A stretch of 64,000 bases of DNA from Riptortus pedestris (taxonomy: Eukaryota > Arthropoda > Insecta > Hemiptera > Alydidae), in assembly GCA_019009955.1 (NCBI GenBank), contig CM032228.1, positions 223,359,501-223,423,500 on the forward strand. The letters run 5' to 3'. The notes below the pieces were generated by a model, which saw only the letters and a list, made by a program, of their open reading frames with translations, had not been told where the DNA came from and did no database searches. A program made the translations under genes and the position numbers. Within the stretch, counting starts at the first letter, position 1. Each line of letters begins with the position of its first letter. Below are positions 1-12,779 of this stretch, in pieces.

Positions 1-3000
1 TTCTCTTCAAAATTCCTCTAGTCACATAGTTTCCTCGCTATTATTATGAAAAGAAGAAACTGAGAATTATCTGTACATCTACGATAAGCAGTAGAGTCAT
101 TTGTTAAAGAATCTAAGAATTGCTGATCCTTGTTGGAAGTTTAGCCACCATAGTTCTTGGAAAATTTTATTGCTGGTACTAGATAATGTTCTGTGAAATT
201 CTCTAGGAATAGGTATTTACTGATGAAAAAAAAACAGAAATAACTTCATTGTCTATTTCAATGCGACACATGGCAATGCAGATAATTTCATGAATACAAT
301 AAATGTTTGAAGTATACTCAGATCACTTTTTTTTTTTAAATTTATTATTTCTAGTTCAAGGGAACTTTAAAGACCCAAGTAATTCCTAGTTTATACCAAG
401 CCTTTAGAGTTAGTTTAAACGTTATGAGTTCTTTATATTAATTATATTGTTTTTATTATGCCACAAATTACAAAGGATTTTGAAAGTACTCTGATGTTTT
501 AATAAGTGGCCGACTTTATCTTTCAGGCATCCTTATGGTGTTAAAATGCCACATTTGGATAATGTAATCGAGATACACGTACAATATTTTTAATGATTTG
601 TCTTTATTAGATCTCAGAGTATTAAGAAAAATCTTGTTCCACACCTCTGACGGTTTTTATTTATTATTTATTTACAGTGAGCGATGTCCCTCTGATAGGT
701 CTGGTAAATTCATCTAAGCACTATCGATTTAATATTAATAAATGAAAACAGTCTCCCAGGGATACAAGATATGAAGGTTTCCAAACTTCGCCGCCGTTTT
801 ATCTGACCATTTTCTTTGTACCGTTCAAATTCATTTTCCTTCTTCCAATTATGAATATCCACCAAAACAATACCCGAAATTCTTGAATAAGTGAGGTGGG
901 ATCCGAAAAAAATTGAAGATTTCCAGAACAACTTATTTAATTCAAGCGGGATTTATTTTCACTCGGGCAATAATGACAAATTATGTAATAACATAATAAG
1001 TTAAGAGACAATAATAATAATAAGTTTAATAAACTCTGGCTTAATGTGTCTCTCCAGAGCTTCGGGCATTCTTTGTAGAATGCTGAGCTGAAGATGAACC
1101 AGTTTATATTATCTTTCAACAGTGCTTTGATACAAGCATTCTGACACGCAATGAGGGTAGTGCTCTGAAAGTTTTTTGTCTTAATAAATATTTGCAGGAA
1201 GAAATGGTTATTTCGAGTTACTAATGAAAACTTTAAAACCATATTGTAAAACATAAGTTCACGACTCTGATTCATTATCTGCCTGTCTACAATCCGACGC
1301 ACAATAACGGACGTATTGCAATTTCACTTTTTTCCTACTAACTAAGTTTTTTCCACTCGGTTCAATTTCTGCCATCACCGAGCTCAGTATTTAGTTTAAT
1401 ATTAAACTTTTAAATACCGAATGTGGGAATGATCAACGTTGCTGCCGTTGATCAACATTTGAACAGATATTCTTATTTTTATTCCGCTTGATGGGAACAT
1501 TAGATATTTGAACATATTTTGAAAGATGACGTAAACAATATAGCCCTCAATAGCAGGATCTCACAAAGATAATCGCTCTAGTCTCGATATGGACAAAATA
1601 CTAGTTATCATCATCAGATTTCCAATAGCAGTTACAAATTATTACAAAATATGTATGTCTTATCTAGATAATTTATTGTATTGATCAATATACTCAGGAA
1701 GGTTGAGATAAGATGAAATAAAAAATTGTCATTTTTTTAAGAAAAATAGTGTTATAGTCACAAAGCTCATATAGCTCGCTCTATATTTCAGGATAGCCAC
1801 TTTAGGGTTATGATGTCATGTTTAAAGATTAGTTAAAAGATTTTTCTTGTATAGTTTCCTCTTCACGGTGGAATATATGGGGCGGGTTGAAGTTTAAACT
1901 TTCAGTCACAGAACGTTGCTACAGAGAAAAAATAAAATTAGTGAGGCAGTTAAGAAGTTCAAATTTTAAGTGGACGATACATTAAGTTACTTCAGAGAAC
2001 AGAACCAAAATGGTGGTCCCTGTGTTTCCGATCAGCTTTCATTGAGGAACTAAGCAATCAACTAGGTGAGTTAGCGCCTTGTAAGCGGACAAGATAAGCC
2101 TAGAGCTGAGTGGACAATATCTGTAGTGGTCGAGTAGCTATAGAGGTGAGGTCCTCTCAGGGCGAGTACTTGATGGAGAAAAAGAGGAAAACTAAAAGCG
2201 AGGAATATCCCCGCGGACGAGTGGAGTTTCGATGTAAACATGGCGCTGACATCTCTAGTAATGGCTTTATCTCCAGCTTCAAGTCAGTCTTCCTCCTATC
2301 TCTTTGCTTGACTCGATTTCCAGTTTCATGACTTGTTTTTTTTCCACCAAAGATACTCCATCTCATCTTACCTGATGCTCTTTATCAATATATTCCTTAA
2401 GGGCCTCATCTTTTTCTTTCTTTATCTCCTCTTTTAATACGCATTGATTGGATCTTAAGATACTTCAATGCCGGCTCGTTTTCAAACCAGCCGATTCAAA
2501 TTTTACATTCATAATACCGATTGATCCCAAAGGCTGATAAGAAAATAGTTATTTTTTGTTCATAAAAGGAATGATTTTGGCCAATGATAAAATCCCTTGA
2601 CACTAGACTGTGAAGCAAACTGTAATGGTTTTAAATGCCACGTTAACAACGAGTTGAGGTCGTCCTCAACTAACGGAATAAATATTTAAAATACTTTTAA
2701 TAAATTATTGGTAGTACATATAATTACATCGTCGAAATATTACCTAAATCCAACCTGCGTTGAAAAACAAAATGGTGGAAGGCCAAACGATGAAAACAAT
2801 ATAATTTCTTTCACTTATTTATTTCTCACACTACATGCTTTGCATCCATATTTAGGGGCGTAAATATTATATAGTACGATTCGACATTACCAAGGAGATG
2901 GTCACATCAAGATGGAGAACGGCAATACAAATCTCTTGATGACAACAATATATTAAAAATGACAAACTACATGAAATATCTATTACAAACGTCTTATTAT

Positions 3001-4428
3001 AACTGATTGGGTTGCTGTTTATTCAAATGTTTTATATGTTGAGTCAATTTTTTATCATGGGTTTCTTGTTCTCATTATTTCTTCTTTTTCCAACTAGGTT
3101 GCGTTTGTGTCTTTATCTTAAATTTCTACACCGTCAAAAATAAGTTTATATCAAATCGAATGGTCAGCTTTCTGTTTTCTAACTTATTGATAATTTTGCA
3201 GTGCTGTTTTATTCTCTTACTTAAGGTTTCTACGACCTTATGAGGCGTCGTATGGGACACGAAACAGATAAATAAGTGAAAGAAATTTCATTGTTTTTTT
3301 ATCGTATGACGTCTCTATTTTAACTTTTGATTAAATTATAATTATTAGAAATTGTGTGCGTGTGTTCTTTTCCATTATTTCATATCAGCCATTAGCATTT
3401 ATAACTACGTTTATTCAGAGATGGCAGTCTGCTGGAGTTAAAAATTTTCGGCTTGAGTGTAGACTATCTTTTTTTCCAGATGCAATTATTACTGGATAGT
3501 CTCATGCAGTCATTGTGGCTCTTAGTTTGCTCATTTCAAAGAAAACAGAACTTCCGAACAACGTACTAAATCGGTCTGATGGGGTGGGGGATATACTGCT
3601 AAATGATGAGAAGAATTTAACAGATCGCCTTAATTGAAAAGGATTTAAAAAAAAACATTTCTTCACTATTACTAGATTTGATTCTATTAAACAGAATTAA
3701 AATGTTGTTATTGTATCTAAAGATCTTGTTACCGTCCATGTAATCATGGATTTTTCTGAATTAAAGGATTATAGGATCTCCTTAAAATTATAATGTTTCT
3801 TCTTGCCTTCTGCATAGTGAGGATGCAAAAATAGAGGCATTATGAAGAAGAATTCAACATCTTACACAGGGCCTCACTTGGAGTCTAAATTGGTAGAGCA
3901 TAACGTACAAAGCGGCTAAAGTTAGAGGTAGAGGATAGAACTCTACAAAAACTACTTCTTGAATGTACTACCGATCTCGGATGATTAACTTCAGTCCTAA
4001 AGTAAGATCTGCCAAGGAGAGTTTGAATAAATTAAGCAGATTTCCAACGTGTTCACATAGATCCTAGGACTTGAGGACTCGCCGCACAGTCCGAAGAACC
4101 ATTCTATATAAGCCTCCTCCTTTCCTCCTCCCAAGCAATTGTTATCACACTCTCCGTTCTATCAACATCTGTGTTATCAGATATTTACGAATAAAGTATA
4201 TTTAAGTTCAATGCGCATTGTGAGATATCTAATGCCTTGCTGATGACGCATTCCACAATATATTCTTTATTTTTCATGTACACAATTTTGGAACAGAAAA
4301 TTCAAGCTGGCTATGGTGTTTCATTCAAATTAATAACTATGTTAGATGTGAATGTTTTTAATGCCTTTACAAAAATGGTATGTTGATTATAGTTACAGGG
4401 ATGATGTACAAGAAGATAGGCAATAATA

Positions 4429-4430
<2 letters not shown>
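1..4430. other. AT-rich non-coding stretch, no gene recognised
   Basis: Open frames here reach at most about 120 codons and have no recognisable domain, no codon pattern and no similarity to a family I know. They overlap on both strands, as chance frames do. A-runs and T-runs are common. Apart from a small perfect hairpin near 1430 I see no structured element. It could be intron or intergenic DNA. Confidence 0.6.
1430..1454. repeat. small perfect hairpin
   Basis: TGATCAACG and its reverse complement CGTTGATCA are separated by 7 bases. The 9-bp arms are perfect. It is isolated, with no adjoining element, so chance or a relic of a foldback element are both possible. Confidence 0.5.

Positions 4431-4464
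<34 letters not shown>
4431..4464. repeat. (TA)n microsatellite
   Basis: Uninterrupted TA tract of 34 bases. Unlike most TA tracts in this window, the F1 arms do not flank it. Confidence 0.95.
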
Positions 4465-4467
<3 letters not shown>

Positions 4468-7400
4468 TAATATTTAAAATTCTTAAATTTTTTTTACCCG
4501 TTGGAAATCGTATAACATTTGTGAATCATAGTTCAATTTTCGAAATTGCTTTATAACTAATTTTTAATTGTTTTCTATCTTTTAGTTATCATTGAGCCAA
4601 TCGTCGTGATTGATGAATTTTATATTCATTGACAACATAAGTGTTCTTGGAAGTCCTAAAAGAATTGCATTTCAACTATCTTTCTTAGTTTGTATAAAAT
4701 AGTTCTGGATTTGATTCGGAAAATACCGCTTTGCTTAGGACATTTCTGAAATTGAGAAACTCGGAAATATAGTTTGATTTTTGAAAATGGCTTAAATCCG
4801 CAATGAGCTTTTCGGGCTTTGTTACTTACTGTTGTTTGGGTTGTAGTGTGAATTCTTTGTTTGTTCTTACGACAAACTTCTAATGCCTCCTTGCTCATGG
4901 GACTACAGGAATAATGAAAATTTAGAGTCCATAATATCCCTGAAATTAAGTTTAGTAAATTATGACTATTGGGGAATTATAAGAGGACCGTAGCTTTTGA
5001 ATAAATGTAAGTTCTTGAAAAGACACTTTCAATTTTCAGGAAGTGTAGTGAAGCAGTGTAACTAATAACAGCATTAGCTAATAAATATTTCTTTAATAGT
5101 GCGGTATGAATTTAAATAACAACAATTATGACGAGAGAGAGAAAGAGAGAAGACAAATGGGACGAGAAAGCCAGTACTCATGGCGAAGACAACAGTAAAG
5201 GAGGGCATTTTTTTTGTTGGAAATTCCTGAATAAGAGCCAATTTGGAATCAAACGTCGACGAAATGACTGAGAGCTACACGACATAAGTCAGGGCAGACG
5301 TCCCGGACCTCCTCACATAATGAAGATACTTGTCTTAATTTTATATTCCCTTCCCCTTTTTTCATAAGCTCTTAAATAGACCCGAATAACCCTAAACTGA
5401 CGGAGGTAAATAATATATTCCTCTCAACGTTTATTTGAAAAGTTGTATTTTTGTTTTGATTTCTTTGTTTTAAAGGAGGTCCTTTTTCTTTCCTCCCTCA
5501 TCTTGTACTCCCCACCCTTGAGATTTATGTGTGGGGCTGTGGATCAGTGCTAACGAAGCTGTGATTTGTGTCTGTTTCATTGATAATTAGTAAGAGAGGG
5601 CGACCTCTCCGCCTACGTGCGGTCCGGCTATAGTCCGTGCCAGACATGTTTCTTCACGGCCATTCTAATCTCAGGCAGTGGAAACTGGACATTTTTATAT
5701 TTTATTTATTTATTTCTAAAGTAACGTTGTTATTTCTTTTCTTTTTTAGAAAAAAAGGAAAAATGTAAAACATTTCAATGTTTGACCATTGAATACATAA
5801 TTTCATCCATCACTCTGTCGGAAATGTAGTAAAGCATATACATATATATCTTTGAGTGTGCTGAAAAAGAACAAAAGATATATAGTTATATGCCAGTTTT
5901 TCCTAGAGGAACCATGAAGTTCCAAGTACAATATCAAATTGATATTGGGTGATTTTAACGCAGAAAATGGCACATTATAAATTAGTCATGCCACAAGAAT
6001 AGTATTTGTACTGTTGGTCTGGCTGCCCTCACCGATATGGAGATAGAGACAACGATCCACTAGAACTTGGGTGAGTCTGGTTGACAAAATATGGGGCCAA
6101 ATATACCGAATATTTTAATAAGCACTGGACACCTCTTTCACTTGGATGTAGTAAGAGGTGGTCTGTATGAACTTCTTACAGAAAGTGCTATAAAAGAGAT
6201 TAAAAAAAAAAAAAAAACTTTTAATGTTGATATTGACAAGTTTGTAGATGAAACAATAATGGCCGTGACACATTACCAGCACTCTAGAGCTGTGAATTTT
6301 AAAGAGAAAAATTATGGGGAAGAAACGTTTAGTTATGCATTTGATGCAATTACATGTGTTTTCAATATCACATTTCTCACAATCCACATAATTTTGGTCT
6401 TTAGTAAGGTTCTGATAATTAGTTTTAATATTTTGTATCTATTTCTTAAGTAATTTATTTTTGTGGTTTCGCATGGGCTACGGCTTCACGACAAGGCTTG
6501 AATAAACAAAAGAAACGAGTAATATGTGAAATATAAATATGGAAAATCGAAATTGTAAATATTTCCACTTCCATGAATAGGATATATTTTGTACGCCTAG
6601 TGAGAAAGACGTATTTAGCAATTGCATTTTTCCGTCCTCCGGAAGCTTTGCTTGTTAACGACCTTTTGTATACAATGAAAAAGCTTTTATTTCAGTTTCC
6701 AGATTATTGAACAGAAAGTTGACTGCACTCACACACACGCGCGCACGCACAAAATCAATAGTGTGTTTATCATATTGTTTGTATCAAATCATCATTATCA
6801 CCACCGTCACGCCTTGTTGGTGCAAACCATGGGTTCTTACCGAATGTGCTCTTCTCGTATTTCTCTACCCATCGCATCCATAAAATTTTTGGTTTTATAT
6901 CTAATATGGCATGGCAATGAAAAGGCTACCCTGTTCTTTTTTCACGCGACCTAATGTACCATTGTTTTCAATGATATCATCGTTAATACCTTTTTGTTTG
7001 GTAAATATACGACCTTTCATTGATCTGTGTAGAAGTCAGAGTGACAACTTATTACTTATTTTCTATAGCTGGGAGTAATCACACCAAATCTTATTTTTAA
7101 ATCATCATTCATGGTCTTTTGAATTCTACTTTATCCAACGCATGGTTCATGGCTGGCCAAGCAGATAATTTTTTTATTCGAGGTATCGAAAGTGAAAAAA
7201 AAATCGATGGACCTGTCCTTTAATATGTTAGTCGATTAGATAAATTGCTTTTAAGATACAACTCGTTTTGCATTAAATTTCAATTGCAAGCAAATTTGTT
7301 CTTCATTTTTTTTCTTTGAGCGTCGTGCGTTGGGTGATAAAAATGAATGAATGGAACGTAAGCCATTGAAATGATTGGCCTTGTTGGGTATGGTATTAAT

Positions 7401-8974
7401 GGAGGCGATGATTTAATTTAGGGATGAGCAGAGAGGATACGTGGGACACAATGAACCTGCCCGGCGACAAAAACGCCAAGATTTACAGCCGCCTGAGCAC
7501 TAGGGATAAATAACCTGACGGAGCAGGTAATGAACTAACATTATATCTAATGCAGCTTGTAACCTCCTCTCTCGCCCACCACCGTCGCCCCAGCCCAATA
7601 TCAAGGGTTGACTACTTGTTAGATTCATTTCCTCCTAGTATCACTTCCCTTGTCTCAAGCTCTCAAATGGAACTGAGTTATTTGGCATTTGAGTCATTCC
7701 GACGTTTAATTTAGAGTTGAGACCTTTTAGTTTGGAATTTAATGTTAAACGAATTACTTGCCTACTTGTTGCTTCAATTTATTGCCGGCGCTCGAATCAG
7801 GATTGGGTATCATTCAGTATAATGTTTCATGTATTATTCAAACAATTATCAGGCTCATTCAGTACCCAACTTTGTCTTTTTTCAATATTCATATTTCACT
7901 AATGACAAGAAATAATCTTAGCGTTATTAATCTCAGAGTTCCTATATCAATTTTCAGACTGGATAAATAAGATGATGTCCTCTTATTAATGTATTTATTT
8001 CCAATTAGTGATCATATCACATCTCAGGCTATCTGAAAAAGGCGAGAAACCCCTTGGAGATGACATACAGAAACGTCCTACAGTTTATTACTGATGCAGC
8101 TCCTTCATGATTTTACTTCCTCGTACAAAGTAAAAGAAGTATTGCAAACGCGAAAAATGTTGGTTTTCATATTTTATTCTTTTTGGCCCTCCCTGAACCA
8201 ATTTTGACTAGTTTCAGCGAGACTTTTGTACGTGTGTACGAATCTAGCAAAACTTAGCTTATGAATGTTGCAATTTCATATTTACTATCGTTAAATGTAT
8301 AATTGTGCGCGTACTCTTTTAATGAAAATCAACTTAGGAGAATTGGGGGTTAGAGGGGGAGGGCGAAAATAAAAAAAAATACATATTTTTCTTTACCTGT
8401 TAGTGTTACAAATGTAGACATAAACTTAAATAGCATTTTTAAAGTTTTTAATTTTGCTAAAAAGTTGGAAAGGAATGATTTTGATTAAAATTATATGATC
8501 TATGAATTATTTTTTACTACTTTTTTCTACCGAATGAATAGGAACGGAGATATTGTATATGACATACGAAATAAAAGATTTTTAAATGCATTGTGTTTTG
8601 TATATACTATTTAATGGAATTACAAGGAAATCATGTGTTGCCATCACCGGATTTTTTAACTAGCCAGAAGAGTTATGATAAGACCAAAACTATTGCCGTT
8701 AACCTTTCCAGAACAAGCTAATAATTGGTCGTTTAAACGACCTGACCTTTGAGAGCATCGACTCAAGAATCGAACCAGATCGAAGAATGTAAGATCGAAT
8801 TGGGTTTAAATAAAAAAGGACTTATAATTCGACGAGGCTTGCCTTGTCTAAAGAATACCAGATGATTATGGACTCAAATAGCTTTTGGATAGTTTCGTTG
8901 GATGGCTGTTTTACAACTTAACTATCTGTAATGTTCTACATTTCTTTACCTGAACCCCAGCATTACTCAACCAG
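4465..8974. other. AT-rich non-coding stretch, no gene recognised
   Basis: No coding region, RNA gene or mobile element recognised. Minor features are a GA-rich tract near 5130, a CpG-richer patch near 5585-5650, an alternating purine-pyrimidine CA/CG tract near 6730-6750, and a GC-richer block at 7424-7660 listed separately. A 120-codon frame at 6091-6453 is lysine-rich then hydrophobic and looks like chance. Confidence 0.55.
7424..7660. other. GC-richer complex block of unknown role
   Basis: This block is clearly richer in G and C and in CpG than its surroundings, is free of simple repeats, and is not repeated elsewhere in the window. Neither strand gives a convincing exon. It could be a cis-regulatory element, an exon fragment or an old repeat. 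Only its composition supports the entry. Confidence 0.25.
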
Positions 8975-9475
8975 ATGATCAGCATATCTGGGCCTGATGG
9001 TGCTCACACATCGTCGTGCTGCTCAGCACTTCATCATGATGATTACTATATCTCATCTTGTATGTGATGCTTAGAATAACTCATATCGATGTGATGCTCA
9101 GTATAAATAATCTCGACGTGATTTTCAGTACCTCGGCGAGATGTACAGGACTTCGCTGTTGATGCTCAGCAGTTCGAAGTGATGCACAGTATCAACTTTC
9201 TTGACGAGCGTTTCAATACCTCACGTGATGCTCGATATAACCCATCTCGATGTGATGCTCAGTATAAATAATCTCGACGTGATGTTCAGTACCTCGACGA
9301 GATGCACAGGACTTCGCCGTGATGCTCAGCAGTTCGAAGTGATGCTCAGTATAAATTGCCTCGACGAGCGTTTCAGCACCTCACGTGATGCTGGATATAA
9401 CCCATCTCGATGTGATGCTCAGTATAACTCATCTCGACTTGTTGCACACACCTTAACGTGACGCTCAATATAAAT
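8975..9475. repeat. satellite: ~23-bp monomers in a ~160-bp higher-order unit
   Basis: Monomers of roughly 23 bp with the theme TGATGCTCAGTATAA / TCGACG recur throughout. The block beginning TCGATGTGATGCTCAGTATA starts at 9086, again at 9247 and again at 9407. The monomers are therefore organised in a higher-order unit of 160-161 bp. Neighbouring monomers are more diverged than equivalent monomers one higher-order unit apart. An open frame of 86 codons crosses the array, but it only translates the repeat. Confidence 0.85.
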
Positions 9476-9499
9476 GTAGGAGACGATGAAAATTACCTC

Positions 9500-9850
9500 A
9501 CAAAAATTATATATAAGTATACACACATTTGTCTGTTACCGCTCTAGCGGATGCAATTTTTGTTAGATCATAATCAAACTCGATAAACGAGCGTTTCATG
9601 TAAAACTACAGATCAAGTTCCTTATCGGATAAATTGGAATTGTGCTATCGAGGGTTTAGAGGGGAGAAATCAAAATTCCACTACTTTAAGTCGGAAAACT
9701 TGTATAATAATAATAATAATAATAACCAATCTTATTGTAAATTCAATTTTATATAAATGTTGTTCACAACTTTTTCTTTCTTTAGAATATTTACCCCAAT
9801 TTTTTCATATTTTAATTTTCAGCCTTCAGTAAAGCCTCTCTTTTAGGCAT
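9500..9850 (+). mobile_element. F1 repeat, right-arm fragment
   Basis: Begins with the F1 core hairpin (CTGTTACCGC-TCTA-GCGG...) after a short TA-rich stretch, then follows the F1 right arm: the 'aactcgat', 'atcaagttc', 'caatcttattg' and 'ttttcagccttcagta' blocks. A (TAA)n run at about 9706-9725 is private to this copy. The left arm with the 20-bp palindrome and the right terminal motif are absent, so this is a truncated copy. Confidence 0.75.
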
Positions 9851-9969
9851 TAAACAACACCAAACTTAGTTAACGATTAACTAAACCATCAGGCACACGT
9901 GCTTAATGCTTGCCAAATATCAGTACAACGTCCATTTTTTCCCCCAGAATACGCATATTCATCAAGCAG

Positions 9970-10560
9970 CGCAGGACAATACTAAATCTGGTAGTTGACA
10001 GTCATCTTCACTTGAAGGCCATCTTCCATCCAATAGTTGGCGGGATTCCGTAGAAATCCTCGGCTAATATTGGTTAGAGTTACTACCAGTACCAGGAGAT
10101 TACACTGCCACCCGGGATACACATTGATTGTTGCAAGCTACGCAGGTAGACTGTCTTTGCCTAATACCACATCTGAGATCTGTTAGTTGACAGACATTGT
10201 TACTTGAAGGCCATCTTTGATTCAATAATTTCCTGGATTTCCGTTGAAATCCTCGGCTAAGGTAAAGGCTTGTATTGGTTAGAGTTACTACCTTCATGGA
10301 GATTACAATACCTGCCGAGATATACATTGATTGTTGCAAGCCACGCAGGTAGACTGTCTTTGCCTAATACCAAATCTGAGATCTGATAGTTGACAGACAT
10401 TGTTACTTGAAGGCCATCTTTGATTCAATAATTTCTTGGATTTCCGATGAAATGCTCGGCTAAGGTAAAGGCTTGTATTGGTTAGAGTTACTACCTTCAT
10501 GGAGATTACACTACCTGCCGAGATATACATTGATTGTTGCAAGCTACGCAGGCGAATAGC
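9970..10560. repeat. 203-bp tandem repeat, about 2.8 copies
   Basis: The block starting at the 'ttgttgcaag' motif near 10128 recurs near 10331, exactly 203 bp on, and again near 10533 where the array ends. The first copy (about 9970-10127) is partial and more diverged; the second and third are almost identical. Frames of 79 codons on the minus strand at 10100-10339 and 10303-10542 simply translate the repeat. I do not recognise the unit. Confidence 0.88.
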
Positions 10561-11321
10561 CCACCTCTACATTGATAAAGGTGTAACTAATTTGAATTTA
10601 TGATCGCCGGTCTCACGCGATCTCTAGCCACCTACCATTTTATTTTTAGTGTGAATCTTAACTAACCATGACTTGTCCAGCGCGTGCTCTTCCACGCTTA
10701 GATATATGGAGGTAGGACTCTTATTTTTATGTCTTTGCCGGGCAAGTAGTTTGTCATCGCTGGTTTTCCGTAATGTAGAATAATTTTAATTTTACAACAA
10801 AAAAGGGAGATTATGGAAAATATACATTTCTAATACCGTCATCATATTCAGAACAGAGAATTAAGAGTGAAACTTATATTGATGCTATGGACATAATGCG
10901 ATACGTAATACCACCGCGCATGCGCAGATGATACATTATAGTTTCTGAATCATGAGAGTGGGATATATTTTTCAGGAGGAAAGTTAACAGCCCGGCTCAA
11001 ATAGAGTGAACCTCTTCCACTAGAACGACAAAAATGAATTTACGCTTTACAATTATTAAGCTGGTAAATTTTAGAAAAAATGTATTCTCTTAATTTCAAA
11101 TTGTTTCATAACGAATGAATGCCATAAGTTTCCAGCGTAATAATGTAAAGAAATCAAATGACTTAAAATTAGTAATTTTATTAAAGCAAGTATGCTGTAA
11201 TAATTAGTATGTATAATAATAAGTATGCTGTAATGCTGACGGAGAGACTGTTATGGTGGGATCTTGTTGAAAGAATACTAATAGTTGTACTAAAGAATGG
11301 AAAAATGTTAGTCGATACATA
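10561..11321. other. non-coding stretch, nothing recognised
   Basis: AT-rich DNA without notable frames. A short local duplication ('aataagtatgctgtaat', near 11190 and 11219) is the only structure I see. Confidence 0.55.
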
Positions 11322-11514
11322 AAAAGTCCGTCACGCAGGGGCTGCATAAACTAAGCATATTTCCCGCGTGATGAGAAATCTGCCTACTAATAATAGCCCC
11401 CTCCCACTGGTCCGATTTCAGCCATTAAAGAACTTGATCTTTCTTTTTATATAAAACGATTAAATATCGAGTTTGGTAACGATAAAACAATAACTGCGAC
11501 CGCTAGAACGATAA

Positions 11515-11602
<88 letters not shown>

Positions 11603-11727
11603 TTTTAACGGACCTCATTGTCGTCATCTTCTGAGTAGGATCGATGGACATTTGAAGAGATTTTTCGAAAATCGCGTTATGAGTACGACCTCAATAGCTG
11701 ATTTCCCTTAAGGGAAATCTGCTAAAA
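11322..11727 (-). mobile_element. F1 repeat, internally deleted copy (406 bp)
   Basis: In reverse orientation this copy shows the right terminal motif (agtccgtcacgcaggggctg, then AAGCATATTTCCC), a short right arm ('ccgatttcagccatta', 'atatcgagtttggtaacga'), the core hairpin, a compound (CA)n(TA)n core, the left arm ('aacggacctcattgtcgtca', 'gatggacatttgaag') and the intact palindrome GATTTCCCTTAAGGGAAATC at 11700-11719. About 500 bp of right arm present in the longest copies is missing. Both ends are present, so this is a shortened derivative and not a chance fragment. No coding capacity. Confidence 0.88.
11519..11598. repeat. compound (CA)n(TA)n microsatellite in F1 core
   Basis: A (CA)n run passes directly into (TA)n. 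It occupies the core of the surrounding F1 copy. The CA half is not seen in the other F1 cores. Confidence 0.95.
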
Positions 11728-12148
11728 TGGACACGGAGAGGATGGAACAGACAGAGGTGGCTGGATGGCCTAAGAGAGATCTTGTAGTTGGTTGGTGTCT
11801 GAACTACAGTAGCGGCTGACCGCCATGATTGGTTAAGAAATATGGTTTCAAAGAGATCTGGGTTCTACGAGAATAGTCGAGAGTGGCAGTAACGAAGGGA
11901 GTGCTCCCAGAGAGATTCGATCTCGAGATCCTGCAGATACAAACGGAGAATGCTATCAATTCAGCAAACAAAGTTCTTGGAAATAAACGTCTTCGGAACA
12001 AAACAAGACTTTGGGCAAATATTTAACATTTCTTTTTAGACGAACGCGCCAGAAGTTCGTTCACTCGCTTTAACAGAATTTGTTTTCATTCAGTACTACA
12101 AATTAAAAATATATTATATATACTTGTAGACTTCCAGGGTCCTGGCCA

Positions 12149-12335
12149 TTAATACTGTTAAGGTCTTCGGGTATTGACCGTGTCTGCATTTTTGTTGCCA
12201 AAGTTTCGCTAGACATGCTTCTAGCTTCCTCTGAGACTCACAGAGATAGCCCTGAGGAAGCTAGCAGCATGTCTAGCGAAACGTTGGCAACAAAAATGCA
12301 GACACGTTCAATACCCAGGACCTTAACAGTATTAA
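12149..12335. repeat. foldback element with ~85-bp inverted arms
   Basis: The left arm (12149-12237) and right arm (12249-12335) are near-perfect reverse complements, separated by only about 12 bases. In the right arm on the plus strand CTGAGGA (12252-12258) is followed by A, then GCTAG (12260-12264), an 8-base loop, CTAGC (12273-12277) and GAAAC (12278-12282). The order CTGANGA - stem - GAAA is the core order of hammerhead ribozymes, which are known from Penelope-like retroelements. The one extra A before the stem departs from the consensus. The left arm carries the same block in reverse, with the CTGA changed to CAGA. Two head-to-head terminal pieces of one element would explain the structure. 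Confidence 0.8.
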
Positions 12336-12579
12336 TAAAAATATGTTGTTCAATATTATTCAAATTGTTGTTGTGTTGTTGGTGGGGGGAAGACCGTGCA
12401 CTCGCCTTGTAAGCTAGTTATACCATTTGCAAGCTGGCTTCACATTTTTTACATTAGCTCATAAAACCAATACCTCCACTAATGTTTCACTAATTGGCCT
12501 ACGAGTCTGTTGATTACACTACCAGATGGAGTTTGGGGAATGCTATAGGCCATTTCCTCGTGAATAGTATGCTAAAGTT

Positions 12580-12779
12580 GTGGCAAAAAGTGTGTTGTCC
12601 TTGAGAAGAAAGTTATGCCGAGACGGTCTCTCTAGCTGTCACCTGAGGACCACACACAACCTGGCGGCATCTCTCATCTGCCCCTTCGACAGCACTTCCT
12701 TATTTGGAACCCCAATTTCACCAAGGTTACTCCAAAACGAATCTTGTTCGCCACACTCCTTCGGTATACCTACAATCAG
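12580..12779. other. GC-richer stretch, possible chance frame
   Basis: A frame of 103 codons (12580-12891, plus) begins here and has a less biased composition than its surroundings. I recognise no domain. Its 3' end overlaps a duplicated non-coding block, which argues against a gene. Nothing else is seen. Confidence 0.3.

Noticed and set aside
6091..6453. 120-codon frame as a small gene
   Set aside because: It crosses an A-run, has a frame of similar length on the opposite strand, and shows no domain or codon pattern.
9201..9461. 86-codon frame over the 160-bp satellite
   Set aside because: Its peptide repeats follow the DNA repeat; no evidence of selection on protein.
10918..10926. CG-rich nonamer (cgcatgcgc) as a regulatory site, also near 21980
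   Set aside because: Short palindromic motif seen in isolation; no supporting context.
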